Below, piece by piece: positions 17,301 through 24,400 of a stretch of 64,000 nt of DNA. The position numbers were made by a program, and so were the translations under genes. The stretch comes from UBA5336 sp038745855 (GTDB taxonomy: Bacteria > Pseudomonadota > Alphaproteobacteria > Caulobacterales > Hyphomonadaceae), in NCBI GenBank assembly GCA_038745855.1, contig JBCDLC010000006.1, positions 1 to 64,000 on the forward strand. The letters run 5' to 3'. The notes under the pieces are model-generated. The model was given only the letters and a program-made list of their open reading frames with translations, made no database searches and was not told where the DNA came from. Position 1 is the stretch's first letter. Every line of letters starts with the position of its first letter.

Positions 17301-17964
17301 CGTTGGTGACCGTGATGTCTGGCGTGCCGTCCTGGTCGATATCGCCTTCAATGGAAACATCGCCTATGACGAAGAGGCTGTCTTCGTCCAACGTGATGGT
17401 GCCGCCGGAAAGGTCTGGCGCAAAAGAGATATAGGTTTCCGCGCCGGTGTCCTCTGCGATCACAAGTGCTTCACGCAGGGTGAGATCGTCATCGTCGAAA
17501 TTAATGCCATCGTCCGTAGTGGTGACCACGAGATCCATGGGCTCGCTGAATTCCCCTTCCAGGTCCAGCGTGCTGAAGCCAAGGAAGATCGGTTCATCTT
17601 CGCCGTCGGTGAGGGTGAACGCCAGTGTCGGGTCGAACGTCTCCGAAACGTCACCATCGTCTTCGTCTAGCGAGAAGCGGACCGCCCCGTTGGTGGAAAG
17701 GAACTGGACGAGGTCTTCGGGTGCGCCTGAGAGTATGATCTCGTTTGTTCCGCTCCCGATAATATCCACCGACTCGTCGCTCGTTGCCGTCAGGACGCCG
17801 CCAAGTCCGGCAGAGATTTCCAGCGCAATGCTGTCGGAAATGGCGTCGGTAAAATCAAAGAAGCTGAGATCGAGGAAACCGGTGTCGAAGGCGACCGGGA
17901 TAAGGCCCGGCACCCCACTGTTGAGGTCGACCATTTCGAGGATTTCTTCGCCGGTATCCGCCAT
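14338..17964 (-). CDS. Large secreted RTX protein with choice-of-anchor/beta-helix region
   Basis: A 1208-aa acidic protein without an N-terminal Sec signal, as expected for type I secretion. Order: unclassified N-terminal domain (about 1-145); a CSLREA-like motif (DDDDLTLREALVIAEDTG, near 155-175) leading into a predicted right-handed beta-helix with repeated ITGN and LLNSTITGN turns; a choice-of-anchor-Q end (LADNGGSVETIAI, VDAGAFEIQ near 645); an extremely acidic Glu/Asp/Gly linker (about 650-800); then calcium-binding nonapeptides of the type GGxGxDxLx (about 815-1090); and a C-terminal secretion-signal-like tail. An extracellular adhesin or matrix protein is likely. GGAGA precedes the ATG. 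No type I secretion genes are in the window. Confidence 0.85.
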   Translation of the reverse strand: MADTGEEILEMVDLNSGVPGLIPVAFDTGFLDLSFFDFTDAISDSIALEISAGLGGVLTATSDESVDIIGSGTNEIILSGAPEDLVQFLSTNGAVRFSLDEDDGDVSETFDPTLAFTLTDGEDEPIFLGFSTLDLEGEFSEPMDLVVTTTDDGINFDDDDLTLREALVIAEDTGAETYISFAPDLSGGTITLDEDSLFVIGDVSIEGDIDQDGTPDITVTNEGGQILTVGGSFTVAEISGLVFTGGEAFDGGVITVGDRYLIDDAYGDIGFLEGGMPVLLEETEFPIGDEFMDEGDVIIDDELPFFGPVLDLSNSVITGNESFDGGALLIQEGAVALLSDVTFSDNIDFSSLSFNTSGNITNNGLLIGANVTITGSEEGFPTSALSNNEGAAALLVNTTITGLMSNDEIIENRGIFTLLNSTITGNEILSFQGDGAVVRTALPGFDDEEAFVLASEVAIDEGENTDDMGSLDFDLEFEEEYPGEGPGFSLQFTEIGNSIITGNSLVYLEQELVEEAPVAVTDEFFFGLRTLVIDDGDEGPDGDFEGGDEVEDDGPAFINLGGNVFEGDLDDIFETVVDGAAQLADNGGSVETIAIKSGGLAEDAGLAENLASEDFIGIDVDGDGEVSEDPIVSDAAGNDRVSGEAVDAGAFEIQVEDDEEESGEEEESGEEENEAEEGTGGDGGEEGEEESGGGDEEEDDEESGGDDPDGTGGDSEEEETEGGVDEETEGGADDDEAEGGLKEEIVGGDDGDDSGDDIVDDVVDDTTDDTGDETDDGDEEEIVGDVEDDDDDDDDDGLNTITGSAVSDDISGSREDDDIDTGGGDDSVRGGSGDDTIDTGAGDDTANGGGGEDTIFGGGGNDTISGGADDDTLGGGGGDDRIAAGSGDDTVSGGVGDDDVFGGAGDDDLQGDTGDDNLFGGSGDDTMDGGAQDDSLFGQDGDDDLSGGAGRDSLFGATGDDTLSGGDGRDSLFGGAGQDVLDGGDGNDNLFGQGGDDIAIGGDGNDQIFGARGNDILSGNDGNDSLFGGAGNDTLLGGNGNDTLRGQSGDDFIAGGQGSDVGFGGGGDDNLVAQFGSDTLNGGAGDDDLSILEGAHTVTGGAGDDTFTITGTVTGDHTITDFSTGDSLVLDRFDFSDSADLQSAFTQQGDDTVFERGNVSVVFEDTFASELIVSAQLTNPVSAQASPLGDTLELTAVVLPDDFDDTAI
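14690..15515 (-). repeat. RTX nonapeptide repeat region at DNA level
   Basis: Tandem imperfect 27-bp units encoding GGxGxD repeats, visible as recurring gccgcc and tcgtca patterns on the plus strand. The units differ enough in wobble bases that slippage should be limited. The array lies wholly inside the RTX gene. Confidence 0.8.
15575..16015 (-). repeat. Low-complexity acidic linker-coding tract
   Basis: About 145 codons almost entirely Glu, Asp, Gly and Ser, including a run of nine Asp. It separates the beta-helix part from the RTX part of the large secreted protein. It looks like a length-variable spacer that would bind divalent cations. Confidence 0.75.
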
Positions 17965-18280
17965 TCGGGTGTCTCCTGCATCTTATTTTCGCGTAACGTG
18001 TTCAGCGTCGGCGGGTAAAGCAAGCGGCTTGCACGGAGATTAACGGTTTCGGCCCGGGGTGTGGCCGCGAGGTCAAACCATAGTCATTCCCACCCCGGCA
18101 AGCACCGCCCAGCACGCAAGGTCCAACCGCCAAACCGGATCAGCAATCCCGCCCGCGCCCCTGCTTCGAACCGGGACTTATCCAACAGTCGCGGCACATG
18201 AAACTCAAACGATATCAGCGATCTAAAAGAAAATCACGGTTCCCAATCCCCACCCCCTGAACCCGTGGTATTCTTGGGGC
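17965..18280. other. Intergenic region upstream of the RTX gene with start of right repeat arm
   Basis: Bases 17965-18166 hold the ribosome-binding site and presumably the promoter of the minus-strand RTX gene; no clear -35/-10 pair was recognised. From 18167 the sequence is the right inverted-repeat arm, and its first 114 bases are untranslated sequence ahead of the small frame at 18281. Confidence 0.6.
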
Positions 18281-18547
18281 ATGGATCTTCTCATCCTCCT
18301 CATTCTAGCCGGGGCCATCGTCCTCGCTGTAGCTGCCGCCGGGCCCTTCGCCCGTCCGGCAGCGTTTGGCGTGCGTGAAACCCCTGCCGGAAATGAAGAC
18401 CAGCCATCAGGGATTTGGGTTACCCCCGAAGGGCGGTCAGCAGACACGGGTGACAGACATGTCAGCGATGGACGAGACATCCAGACAACACATCAGGCTT
18501 ATTGGGCTGGGCCTGCGTTGGGATTGGGTTTGGGCAGCCGCCGTGGC
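18167..18547. repeat. Right arm of the 381-bp inverted repeat
   Basis: The reverse complement of 1-381, with about 12 mismatches clustered in the outer untranslated part and around the first codons of the small frame. The two arms enclose about 17.8 kb carrying thirteen or so genes, including erpA, nagZ and scpAB. Similarity cannot be followed beyond 18547 because the left copy reaches the window edge there. Confidence 0.9.
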
Positions 18548-18766
18548 GGGCAGCGAATTGGTAAAATCGAACGGGTCAGCACTGCGCTGACCCCGCAAAA
18601 AGGAGACATGGGTCTGCAATCCCTTCAACCGAAGGACAAGCAGGCAATCATGACAGGCTGGAGCGTTGCCGTCTTTGACGGAAACGCTCAGCGAGCAAGG
18701 CTCGCCGGCCGGTCAGGCCGCCCTCGCGGAGGCGTTTGGCGAAAGCCAAACTGCCGTGAGCGCTAA
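18281..18766 (+). CDS. Small exported or membrane-anchored protein from the right repeat arm, possibly decayed
   Basis: The frame (161 codons) starts inside the repeat arm with MDLLILLILAGAIVLAV, a signal or anchor segment, then a polar stretch (ETPAGNEDQPSG, TPEGRSADTGDR). Beyond about residue 75 the reading changes character. Another frame has a more protein-like segment (MDETSRQHIRLIGLGLRWD, 18469-18590). A third frame near 18690-18780 reads SEQGSPAGQAALAEAFGES and ends at a stop. This suggests a gene broken by frameshifts, or a fusion of short frames. AAAGGAG just before an in-frame ATG at 18608 could mark a separate short gene. No homology is recognised. Confidence 0.3.
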   Translation: MDLLILLILAGAIVLAVAAAGPFARPAAFGVRETPAGNEDQPSGIWVTPEGRSADTGDRHVSDGRDIQTTHQAYWAGPALGLGLGSRRGGQRIGKIERVSTALTPQKGDMGLQSLQPKDKQAIMTGWSVAVFDGNAQRARLAGRSGRPRGGVWRKPNCRER

Positions 18767-18850
18767 CGAAAGTCAGACCGCGGCCCCCTGACCCCGTCAG
18801 ACCGCGGTAAAACACGCAAAGCAAACCGGACGCGCACCCGCGCGAGCCGG
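18650..18850. repeat. Hairpin-rich segment beside the right repeat arm
   Basis: It contains GTTTGGC-GAAA-GCCAAAC, a perfect 7-bp stem closed by a GNRA-type tetraloop (near 18735-18755). It also contains CGAGC-AAG-GCTCG, and two copies of GTCAGACCGCGG separated by 12 bases (near 18771-18805). The density of short stems could mean a structured RNA or a palindromic repeat element. I found no tmRNA, RNase P or SRP signature in it. Confidence 0.45.
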
Positions 18851-18904
18851 GCAAAGGTGCTGGTGTAAGCCCCGAAACCGCCCGTCAGAGAAGGGGTTCG
18901 TCAT

Positions 18905-19696
18905 TCAGTTGACGAGAACGAGCCGGACGCGATTGCCTGGCCCAATCGACGAGTACACCCGGTTCGGGCCCATGCGTTCGGCTTCTGTCAGCGCGCTGTC
19001 CGCTTCAACGATCACATCGCCGATATCGGAGTCCGGCATGAAGTGGGCGACGCCAAAACAGGTGGATACGTCGAGCCGTTGGCCGTCGAGTTGGAAGCGC
19101 GTGTTCGTGATCCGCTGGGCGATGCGCTCGCACACTCCGATGGCCTGCTCGAGGGTGAGGTTGCTGAGCAGGATCAGGAATTCCGCGCCCCCGCGCCGGG
19201 CAAGTTTGTCAAACGGGCCGCGTAATTCGTTGAAGGCGATTTCTGCCACCGCCTTCAGGACGACGTCGCCGGCATCGTGGCCATAGGCTTCGTTGAAGGT
19301 CTTGAAGTCGTTCAACTTGAACACCGCGATCGCGCCTTGGGTGTTATTTTCCCCCATGCGCATGCGCTCGTCTTCGGCGGCATACTCGAAGTACAGCCGG
19401 TTCAGGAGGCCGGTGAGGCTGTCGGTGGATGCAAACGCTTCCAGGCTCGCGCGGTACTGGGCGAGACGGTAGCAGTATTGCGCGGCAACCACGGCAAGCG
19501 GGAAGGCGACCAGCGCGGTCACCCCCATCGAGAACCAGAAGAACTCCTGTGGGCTTACGGGCACGCCAATCCGTGCAACGTATCCGGCGAAAATTGCGGT
19601 GAGGCAGAGCGCGGATGCGATAACGGCCACAAAGACTCCAATAGCCCGCAAGAGGCGCGGGCGGCTGAAGCGAAGGAGGAAGCGGTTTCTCGTCAT
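18905..19696 (-). CDS. Membrane GGDEF-domain protein with degenerate active site
   Basis: A 263-aa protein with two transmembrane helices (about 17-40 and 52-75) and a cytoplasmic GGDEF domain (about 88-255), recognised from TDSLTGLLNRLYF and EAYGHDAGDVVL. The signature loop reads RRGGAEF (A171 in place of Asp/Glu). The upstream metal-binding DxD region is FKLNDFK, so both acidic residues there are replaced. It is unlikely to make cyclic di-GMP; a GTP- or c-di-GMP-binding or scaffolding role is more plausible. No PAS, HAMP or EAL domain is present. It stands alone on the minus strand. Confidence 0.8.
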   Translation of the reverse strand: MTRNRFLLRFSRPRLLRAIGVFVAVIASALCLTAIFAGYVARIGVPVSPQEFFWFSMGVTALVAFPLAVVAAQYCYRLAQYRASLEAFASTDSLTGLLNRLYFEYAAEDERMRMGENNTQGAIAVFKLNDFKTFNEAYGHDAGDVVLKAVAEIAFNELRGPFDKLARRGGAEFLILLSNLTLEQAIGVCERIAQRITNTRFQLDGQRLDVSTCFGVAHFMPDSDIGDVIVEADSALTEAERMGPNRVYSSIGPGNRVRLVLVN

Positions 19697-20003
19697 AGGT
19701 GTGTTTTTAACAGGGCAGAGATAATGGCTCGCGAAACACGCCGGCGCGATTATGCCGATTGGTTTAAGGCTTTTGTCATGCCTTTGCCGACCGGGCTGCC
19801 AAAGGCGCTAGACCCCCCGTGGATACGGTGGAAGCAGGGTTGCGGGTTTCGCTTGACTTGGAATGGGCGCGCCGCCAATACAGCGCTTTGAAATTCCCCG
19901 GGAACAGAGCCGCCTTGCCGAAAGACCGAATGGATTGCGGCGGTGCTTCTGGGCGCGGGAAGGGGGCGATAGACGCCTTCGATAGAACCCTGAGGGCGCG
20001 ACA
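19697..20003. other. Intergenic region ahead of rpmG
   Basis: A 307-bp stretch without a convincing gene. It holds the upstream region of the GGDEF gene (minus strand) and the leader of rpmG (plus strand). A 55-codon frame at 19723-19890 (MARETRRRDYADWFKAF...) exists, but it has no ribosome-binding site, its codon pattern is not convincing, and it overlaps the likely rpmG promoter. Confidence 0.5.
19853..19882 (+). promoter_or_regulatory. Possible rpmG promoter
   Basis: TTGACT at 19853-19858 is followed after about 17-18 bases by AATACA/CAATAC, a plausible weak alphaproteobacterial -10. Transcription would begin about 110 bp upstream of the rpmG ATG. This is based on resemblance only. Confidence 0.3.
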
Positions 20004-20171
20004 ATGGCGAAGCCGGCAACCATCAAGATCCGTCTCAATTCTTCTGCTGGGACAGGATATTTCTACGTCACGAAGAAAAATCCGCGGAACATCACCGAAA
20101 AACTTGTCCTGAAGAAGTATGACCCGATTGCCCGCAAGCACGTCGAGTTCAAGGAAGGCAAGATCAAGTAG
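20004..20171 (+). CDS. rpmG: 50S ribosomal protein L33
   Basis: A 55-aa protein, MAKPATIKIRLNSSAGTGYF and onward, with the typical YVTKKNPRN and KLVLKKYDPIARKHVEF segments. It matches alphaproteobacterial L33 in length and sequence. It is of the cysteine-free type (no CxxC zinc pairs), so it does not need zinc. No strong ribosome-binding site is visible (GAGGGCG lies about 8 bases upstream). It stands alone, convergent with the TIR-domain gene. Confidence 0.95.
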   Translation: MAKPATIKIRLNSSAGTGYFYVTKKNPRNITEKLVLKKYDPIARKHVEFKEGKIK

Positions 20172-20234
20172 CCCTACCTCTCTTACCCATGGATCCCATG
20201 CGAGGAGAGCTTCTGACTGGGTAGCCGCAACAGC

Positions 20235-21329
20235 TTATGCGGTTGCCAAACCAGTCGGTGTGTCCAGCGCTCGGATGGCCGCATTATTGGCGATCTTGGC
20301 CGCGGCTTCAACGAACCCCTGGGTCCGGTCCATATCGATATGGGAGGGTACTGGAATGACGCGCGCGCCGATGCGCAGATAGTGATCGCCCGCGCTTTCG
20401 ATGGGTCCGCGAGACAGTTCGGCATTTGAGAAGAATTGGGCGGGTGCCCTGTCTTCGAAGTGGAAAAGTCCGGTCTCGCTCAGCAAAAGACCAGGACGGC
20501 CCCTGCGAAGGAAGGACAGATCCACCGCGGCAACGATGGGCTGGTAGGGTTTGAGTTTGCAAGCCAGACGCGACGCTCTCTCAAGGCTGGGTGCAATGTG
20601 CGGCGCCATCTGGAAGCGTTTGTCGTCGATCACCGGGATCAAGGCATCGCCGTAAATCCTGTCCCGACAACCGCTTTTGCCCTCTCCCTGGCGTTGGGAA
20701 AGCGACTGCCGGACTTGCTCGAACAGCGATTGCAGACGAAGCGCTTCGAAAGCGCCAAGGCAACTACCATCCTGGAGCGTAATGGGCGTGAAGCCGAGGG
20801 CCGGATCAAGCAGGATGTCCGGCGTCGGTGTGCCGATCGTCCCTGAAAGGACCGTCTTGAAGTGGTCGGCAATGGCATGGGCGCCCATGGCGAATTTATC
20901 GGTCTGTACACGGATAGCATCACCCTGAAGCGCTTGTCTCACACTATCAGGCACGTCTTCCGCAGCCGGAACCGCTGATGTGCCGCCAACAAGTACCGGC
21001 AGGATGGCGATCCCTCGTTTCAGGGCCGTTTCCAGTTCGATCCGAACGTAATCGTCTTCCCGCCACAGCCTGGAGCGACCATTGGCATCCGCGGCCAGCC
21101 AGTTTGGACCAATAATGACCGCCATCGCTGTCGCCGTGATCAAGTGGCGGGCGACTCGTGCATCGAAACACTCGCCTTCAACGCGCTTTGCGAGTTCGCG
21201 GTCGGTGTCGATGAAGCAGGGATATGCGTCGAAGATCGCCCGCAGATTTGCAGCGATCGCCATCGCTGTTTCAGGTCGATCGCCCTGGCGGTGGGAAATG
21301 TACAAACCGGACAAATCGCCTGACCTCAA
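20235..21329 (-). CDS. TIR-domain protein with uncharacterised C-terminal domain
   Basis: Up to 364 aa. An N-terminal TIR domain (about residues 8-140) is recognised from GLYISHRQGDRPETA, FIDTD, AMAVIIGPNWL and REDDYVRIELETALKRGI, followed by ILPVLVGG. The Glu in RIELE sits where TIR NADases carry their catalytic glutamate. The remainder (about 170-360) is one or two unrecognised domains. A segment PIVAAVDLSFLRRGRPGLLL, then SETGLFHFED, resembles bacterial PH-like folds that present membrane or partner surfaces. No in-frame ATG exists: TTG at 21329 or, with GAGG upstream, TTG at 21314. No companion defence genes are adjacent. An immunity-type NADase effector or an intracellular signalling protein are both possible. 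Confidence 0.75.
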   Translation of the reverse strand: MRSGDLSGLYISHRQGDRPETAMAIAANLRAIFDAYPCFIDTDRELAKRVEGECFDARVARHLITATAMAVIIGPNWLAADANGRSRLWREDDYVRIELETALKRGIAILPVLVGGTSAVPAAEDVPDSVRQALQGDAIRVQTDKFAMGAHAIADHFKTVLSGTIGTPTPDILLDPALGFTPITLQDGSCLGAFEALRLQSLFEQVRQSLSQRQGEGKSGCRDRIYGDALIPVIDDKRFQMAPHIAPSLERASRLACKLKPYQPIVAAVDLSFLRRGRPGLLLSETGLFHFEDRAPAQFFSNAELSRGPIESAGDHYLRIGARVIPVPSHIDMDRTQGFVEAAAKIANNAAIRALDTPTGLATA

Positions 21330-21382
21330 AACCTGTGCGACATTGCGCTTGGGACTATCGGACGATACGGTCGAAAACGGTC

Positions 21383-21411
21383 GTTAGGAAGGGTTTGAAC
21401 CGCTTCCTAAC
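21383..21411. terminator. Hairpin between the SGNH/RTX gene and the TIR gene
   Basis: A perfect 9-bp inverted repeat (GTTAGGAAG and CTTCCTAAC) with an 11-base loop, 19 bp beyond the stop of the SGNH/RTX gene. On the minus strand a short T-containing tract (GACCGTTTTC) follows, so it may terminate that transcript. It also sits about 55 bp upstream of the TIR gene and could equally act as its operator. Confidence 0.55.
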
Positions 21412-21429
21412 AGTCAGTTCACGTACAAA

Positions 21430-24400
21430 TTAGTAAGAAAGGCCACTTTCGGGATCGACTTCATCGAACAGCGCTGCGAAGTCCAACGTGTCCTCAGGAA
21501 TCGTTGTGTTTGCGGGTCTGCTGATCTCGGTGCCGGATACGAACTGTTCGATTGGCTCAGCGGCAGAGATGATGCCGCCGGCGTTGAAGCCGTCAAAGGC
21601 GAAACTGTCCCCGATTTCTGGCGAGTAAGCCGGTGTGCTCCCGATCTCGAGATTGGCGCGAACCTGGAAGACGCTCGCGTTCTCCACGGTGATTTCCACC
21701 CCAGAGCGGTTGAAGACAACATCGCTGCCCTGTTGGGAAAAGGCCGCTTCTGCCTGGTTGAGGTTGGTGAAGCCGAAGCTCGTGAGACGGATAATCTCGC
21801 CGCCTGAGAAATCGGTAATGGTGTTGACCCCGTTCTGGCCAGCATCGAAGGCAAAGGTGTCCGTGCCCGTCCCGCCGACAAGCGTGTCATTGCCGCCGCG
21901 ACCGTCGAGCCAGTCATTCCCGGCTGACCCATTGAGCGTATTCGCCCCGTCGTCGCCGAGCAAGCGATCATTATTGTTGCCGCCGGTCACGTTGGAAACG
22001 TCAGAGCTGACAGCCGTTGCCACGCCGTCAAATGTCCCGTTCACCTGCTGAGCTACCGATGTCAGACCGCCGAGCCAGTTTGACGCAAATGTCTCGACGC
22101 CTTGCTGGTCTGGATGAAGCGTGTCGTAGAGGTCACTGAGCCGGATGTTGCCGAAGCTGACCAGGCTCACATCGATCCCTTGCTGATTGGCCTGCTGCAC
22201 AAGTCCCGGCAGCGTGGCATTGATCGGTCCGATTTCAGCGCTAGCCTCGAACCGGCCTGTCACGGGAAGGGTTCCAAGCAGGATGGTCACGTTCGGATTG
22301 GCCGCTTCCAGAGCTTGCATGATGCCCAGGAGGTTGCCTGCAACCGTGTTTTGGGGATTGGCCGTCTGTAGCGCATCGTTTGTGCCGAGCATGAGCAGCA
22401 CGAAGTCGTTCGGATTGGCGTTGACGATCGAGTTGATCTGGCCACGGATTGTTGCGGCGGTGATGCCGCCAGTCCCTTGGTGATCGGTATCGAGAAGGTC
22501 ACCAGGATTTGTGTTCCGGCTACCGACGAAATCGACCCACAGGCCGAGATCCCGCGTGATGCTCTCATAAAGCGGCTCGCGGTATCCACCTGGGATCGCG
22601 GCGCCATCTGTAAGACTGTCGCCAAGCAGGAGAATACGGGCCGCTTCGGTGAGCGTGTTCGCCGCAAGATCCACAGTGTACGCCGTGTTTTGCCCGGCAA
22701 GACTAAGCGTTGCGCCGGTACCGCCCCCACTGCTTTCTGCAAGCGAAAGGGAATCAATGCGAGCAAGTTCTTCGCCGCCGCGTTGACCTTCGACCGTGAT
22801 CACGTCACCGGGTTCGAGATCAACAACGACAGTGGACGACGCGGGATCGCCGGCGCCATTCTGGCCGGCTGTGCCAGAGAAGACGGACCGGGTTTCGCCG
22901 TTGACGAAGACGGTCCAGGTCGCCACCCCGTCGCTCTCGTCAAAGTAATTGACGGTCAGATCGTAGGTGCCAGCATCGCCTTGAAATTCGCCTTCGACGG
23001 TGCCGGTTGAAAGCGTGCGAACAAGGGCACCGCCCGAAGCATCGCCTCTCGCTTCGAGATCATAGCCGGAGCGATTGAGGTCTTCGGCTTCGGTCACACC
23101 GATGGTGATGTCGGGGAATGCGGGGTTGTTTCCGCCACCCGTATTTCCGCCTGTGTCCGCCTTAGTGAGCGTAAATTGGTCGAAGCGTGCAAGTTCGCCG
23201 TCACCGATGGTTCCGACGAGGCTGACGGTGTCTCCGGTTTGGAGGTCGACGGTCAGGCTTTGCAGCTCGGGCGCGCCGCCGGGTGCGCTCGAACCTCCGG
23301 TTCCGAGCCATGTGGCGACGGTTTGGCCGTTCACTTCGACGGCGAAGGTGGCGACGCCATCGTTTTCATTGAAGTAGGTGACATCGAGATCATAGGAGCC
23401 GCTTGGGCCGGTGAAGGTTCCGCTCGCTTCCGAAGGACCTCCGAATGTTCTGATGAGGGTATTGCCCGCAGCTGTGTTCCGGCCGGTTTCAATTTCGTAG
23501 CCGCCCGACAGGTCCAGCGCTTCGGCCTGCGTCGTGCCGACGCCGAATTCTGCTGGCGGAGGGGGTGGAGGAGGCGGTCCGCCAATGCTCGTTACTTCGA
23601 TTTGGTCGAAACGGGCCAGTTCACCATCGCGTCGCACACCGACCAGTGTAATTTCATCGCCGGTGGCCAGACCAATATTGAAGATCTGGTTTGCGGCAGA
23701 TCCCGCTCCAGCAGTACCGCCAATACCTTGCCATGCTGCGACCGTTTGGCCGTTAACCTCGACCGAAAACGTGGCGACGCCGTCGGATTCGTTGAAGTAG
23801 GTGACGTCCAGCGCGTAATTGCCGGTCGGGCCGGTGAAAATACCGCTGGCTTCGGCGTCGCCACCGAATGTGCGGATCAAGGTGCCACCAGCGGCGTCAC
23901 CACGACCGGTTTCGAGTTCGAACGCGCTCGAGAGGTCGAGGGATTCGGCCTGCGTCGTGCCAATCGCGATCTCAGCGGGAGGCGGCGCAACGCCGGCCTC
24001 TGTGAGTGTAAACTGGTCGAAGCGCGCAAGTTCGCCGTCACCGATTGTTCCGACGAGGCTGACGGTGTCTCCGGTTTGGAGGTCGACGGTCAAGCTTTGA
24101 AGCTCGGGCGCGCCACCGGGTGCGCTCGAACCTCCGGTTCCAAGCCATGTGGCGACGGTCTGGCCGTTCACTTCGACGGCGAAGGTTGCGACGCCATCGT
24201 TTTCGTTGAAATAGGTAATGTCGAGATCATAGGAGCCGCTTGGGCCGGTGAAGGTCCCGCTGGCTTCCGAAGGGCCTCCGAGTGTTCTGATGAGGGTATT
24301 GCCCGCAGCCGTGTTTCGGCCGGTTTCAATCTCGTAGCCGCCCGAGAGGTCCAACGCTTCGGCTTGCGTTGTGCCGATGCCGAATTCTGCTGGCGGAGGG

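Noticed and set aside
18740..18850. A tmRNA, suggested by a possible tag ANESQTAAP
   Set aside because: The tag would not end in the usual hydrophobic-Ala-Ala, and no tRNA-like half, T-loop or acceptor stem could be found on either side.
19723..19890. A 55-codon frame upstream of rpmG
   Set aside because: No ribosome-binding site, it overlaps the likely rpmG promoter, and the residue composition is not protein-like.
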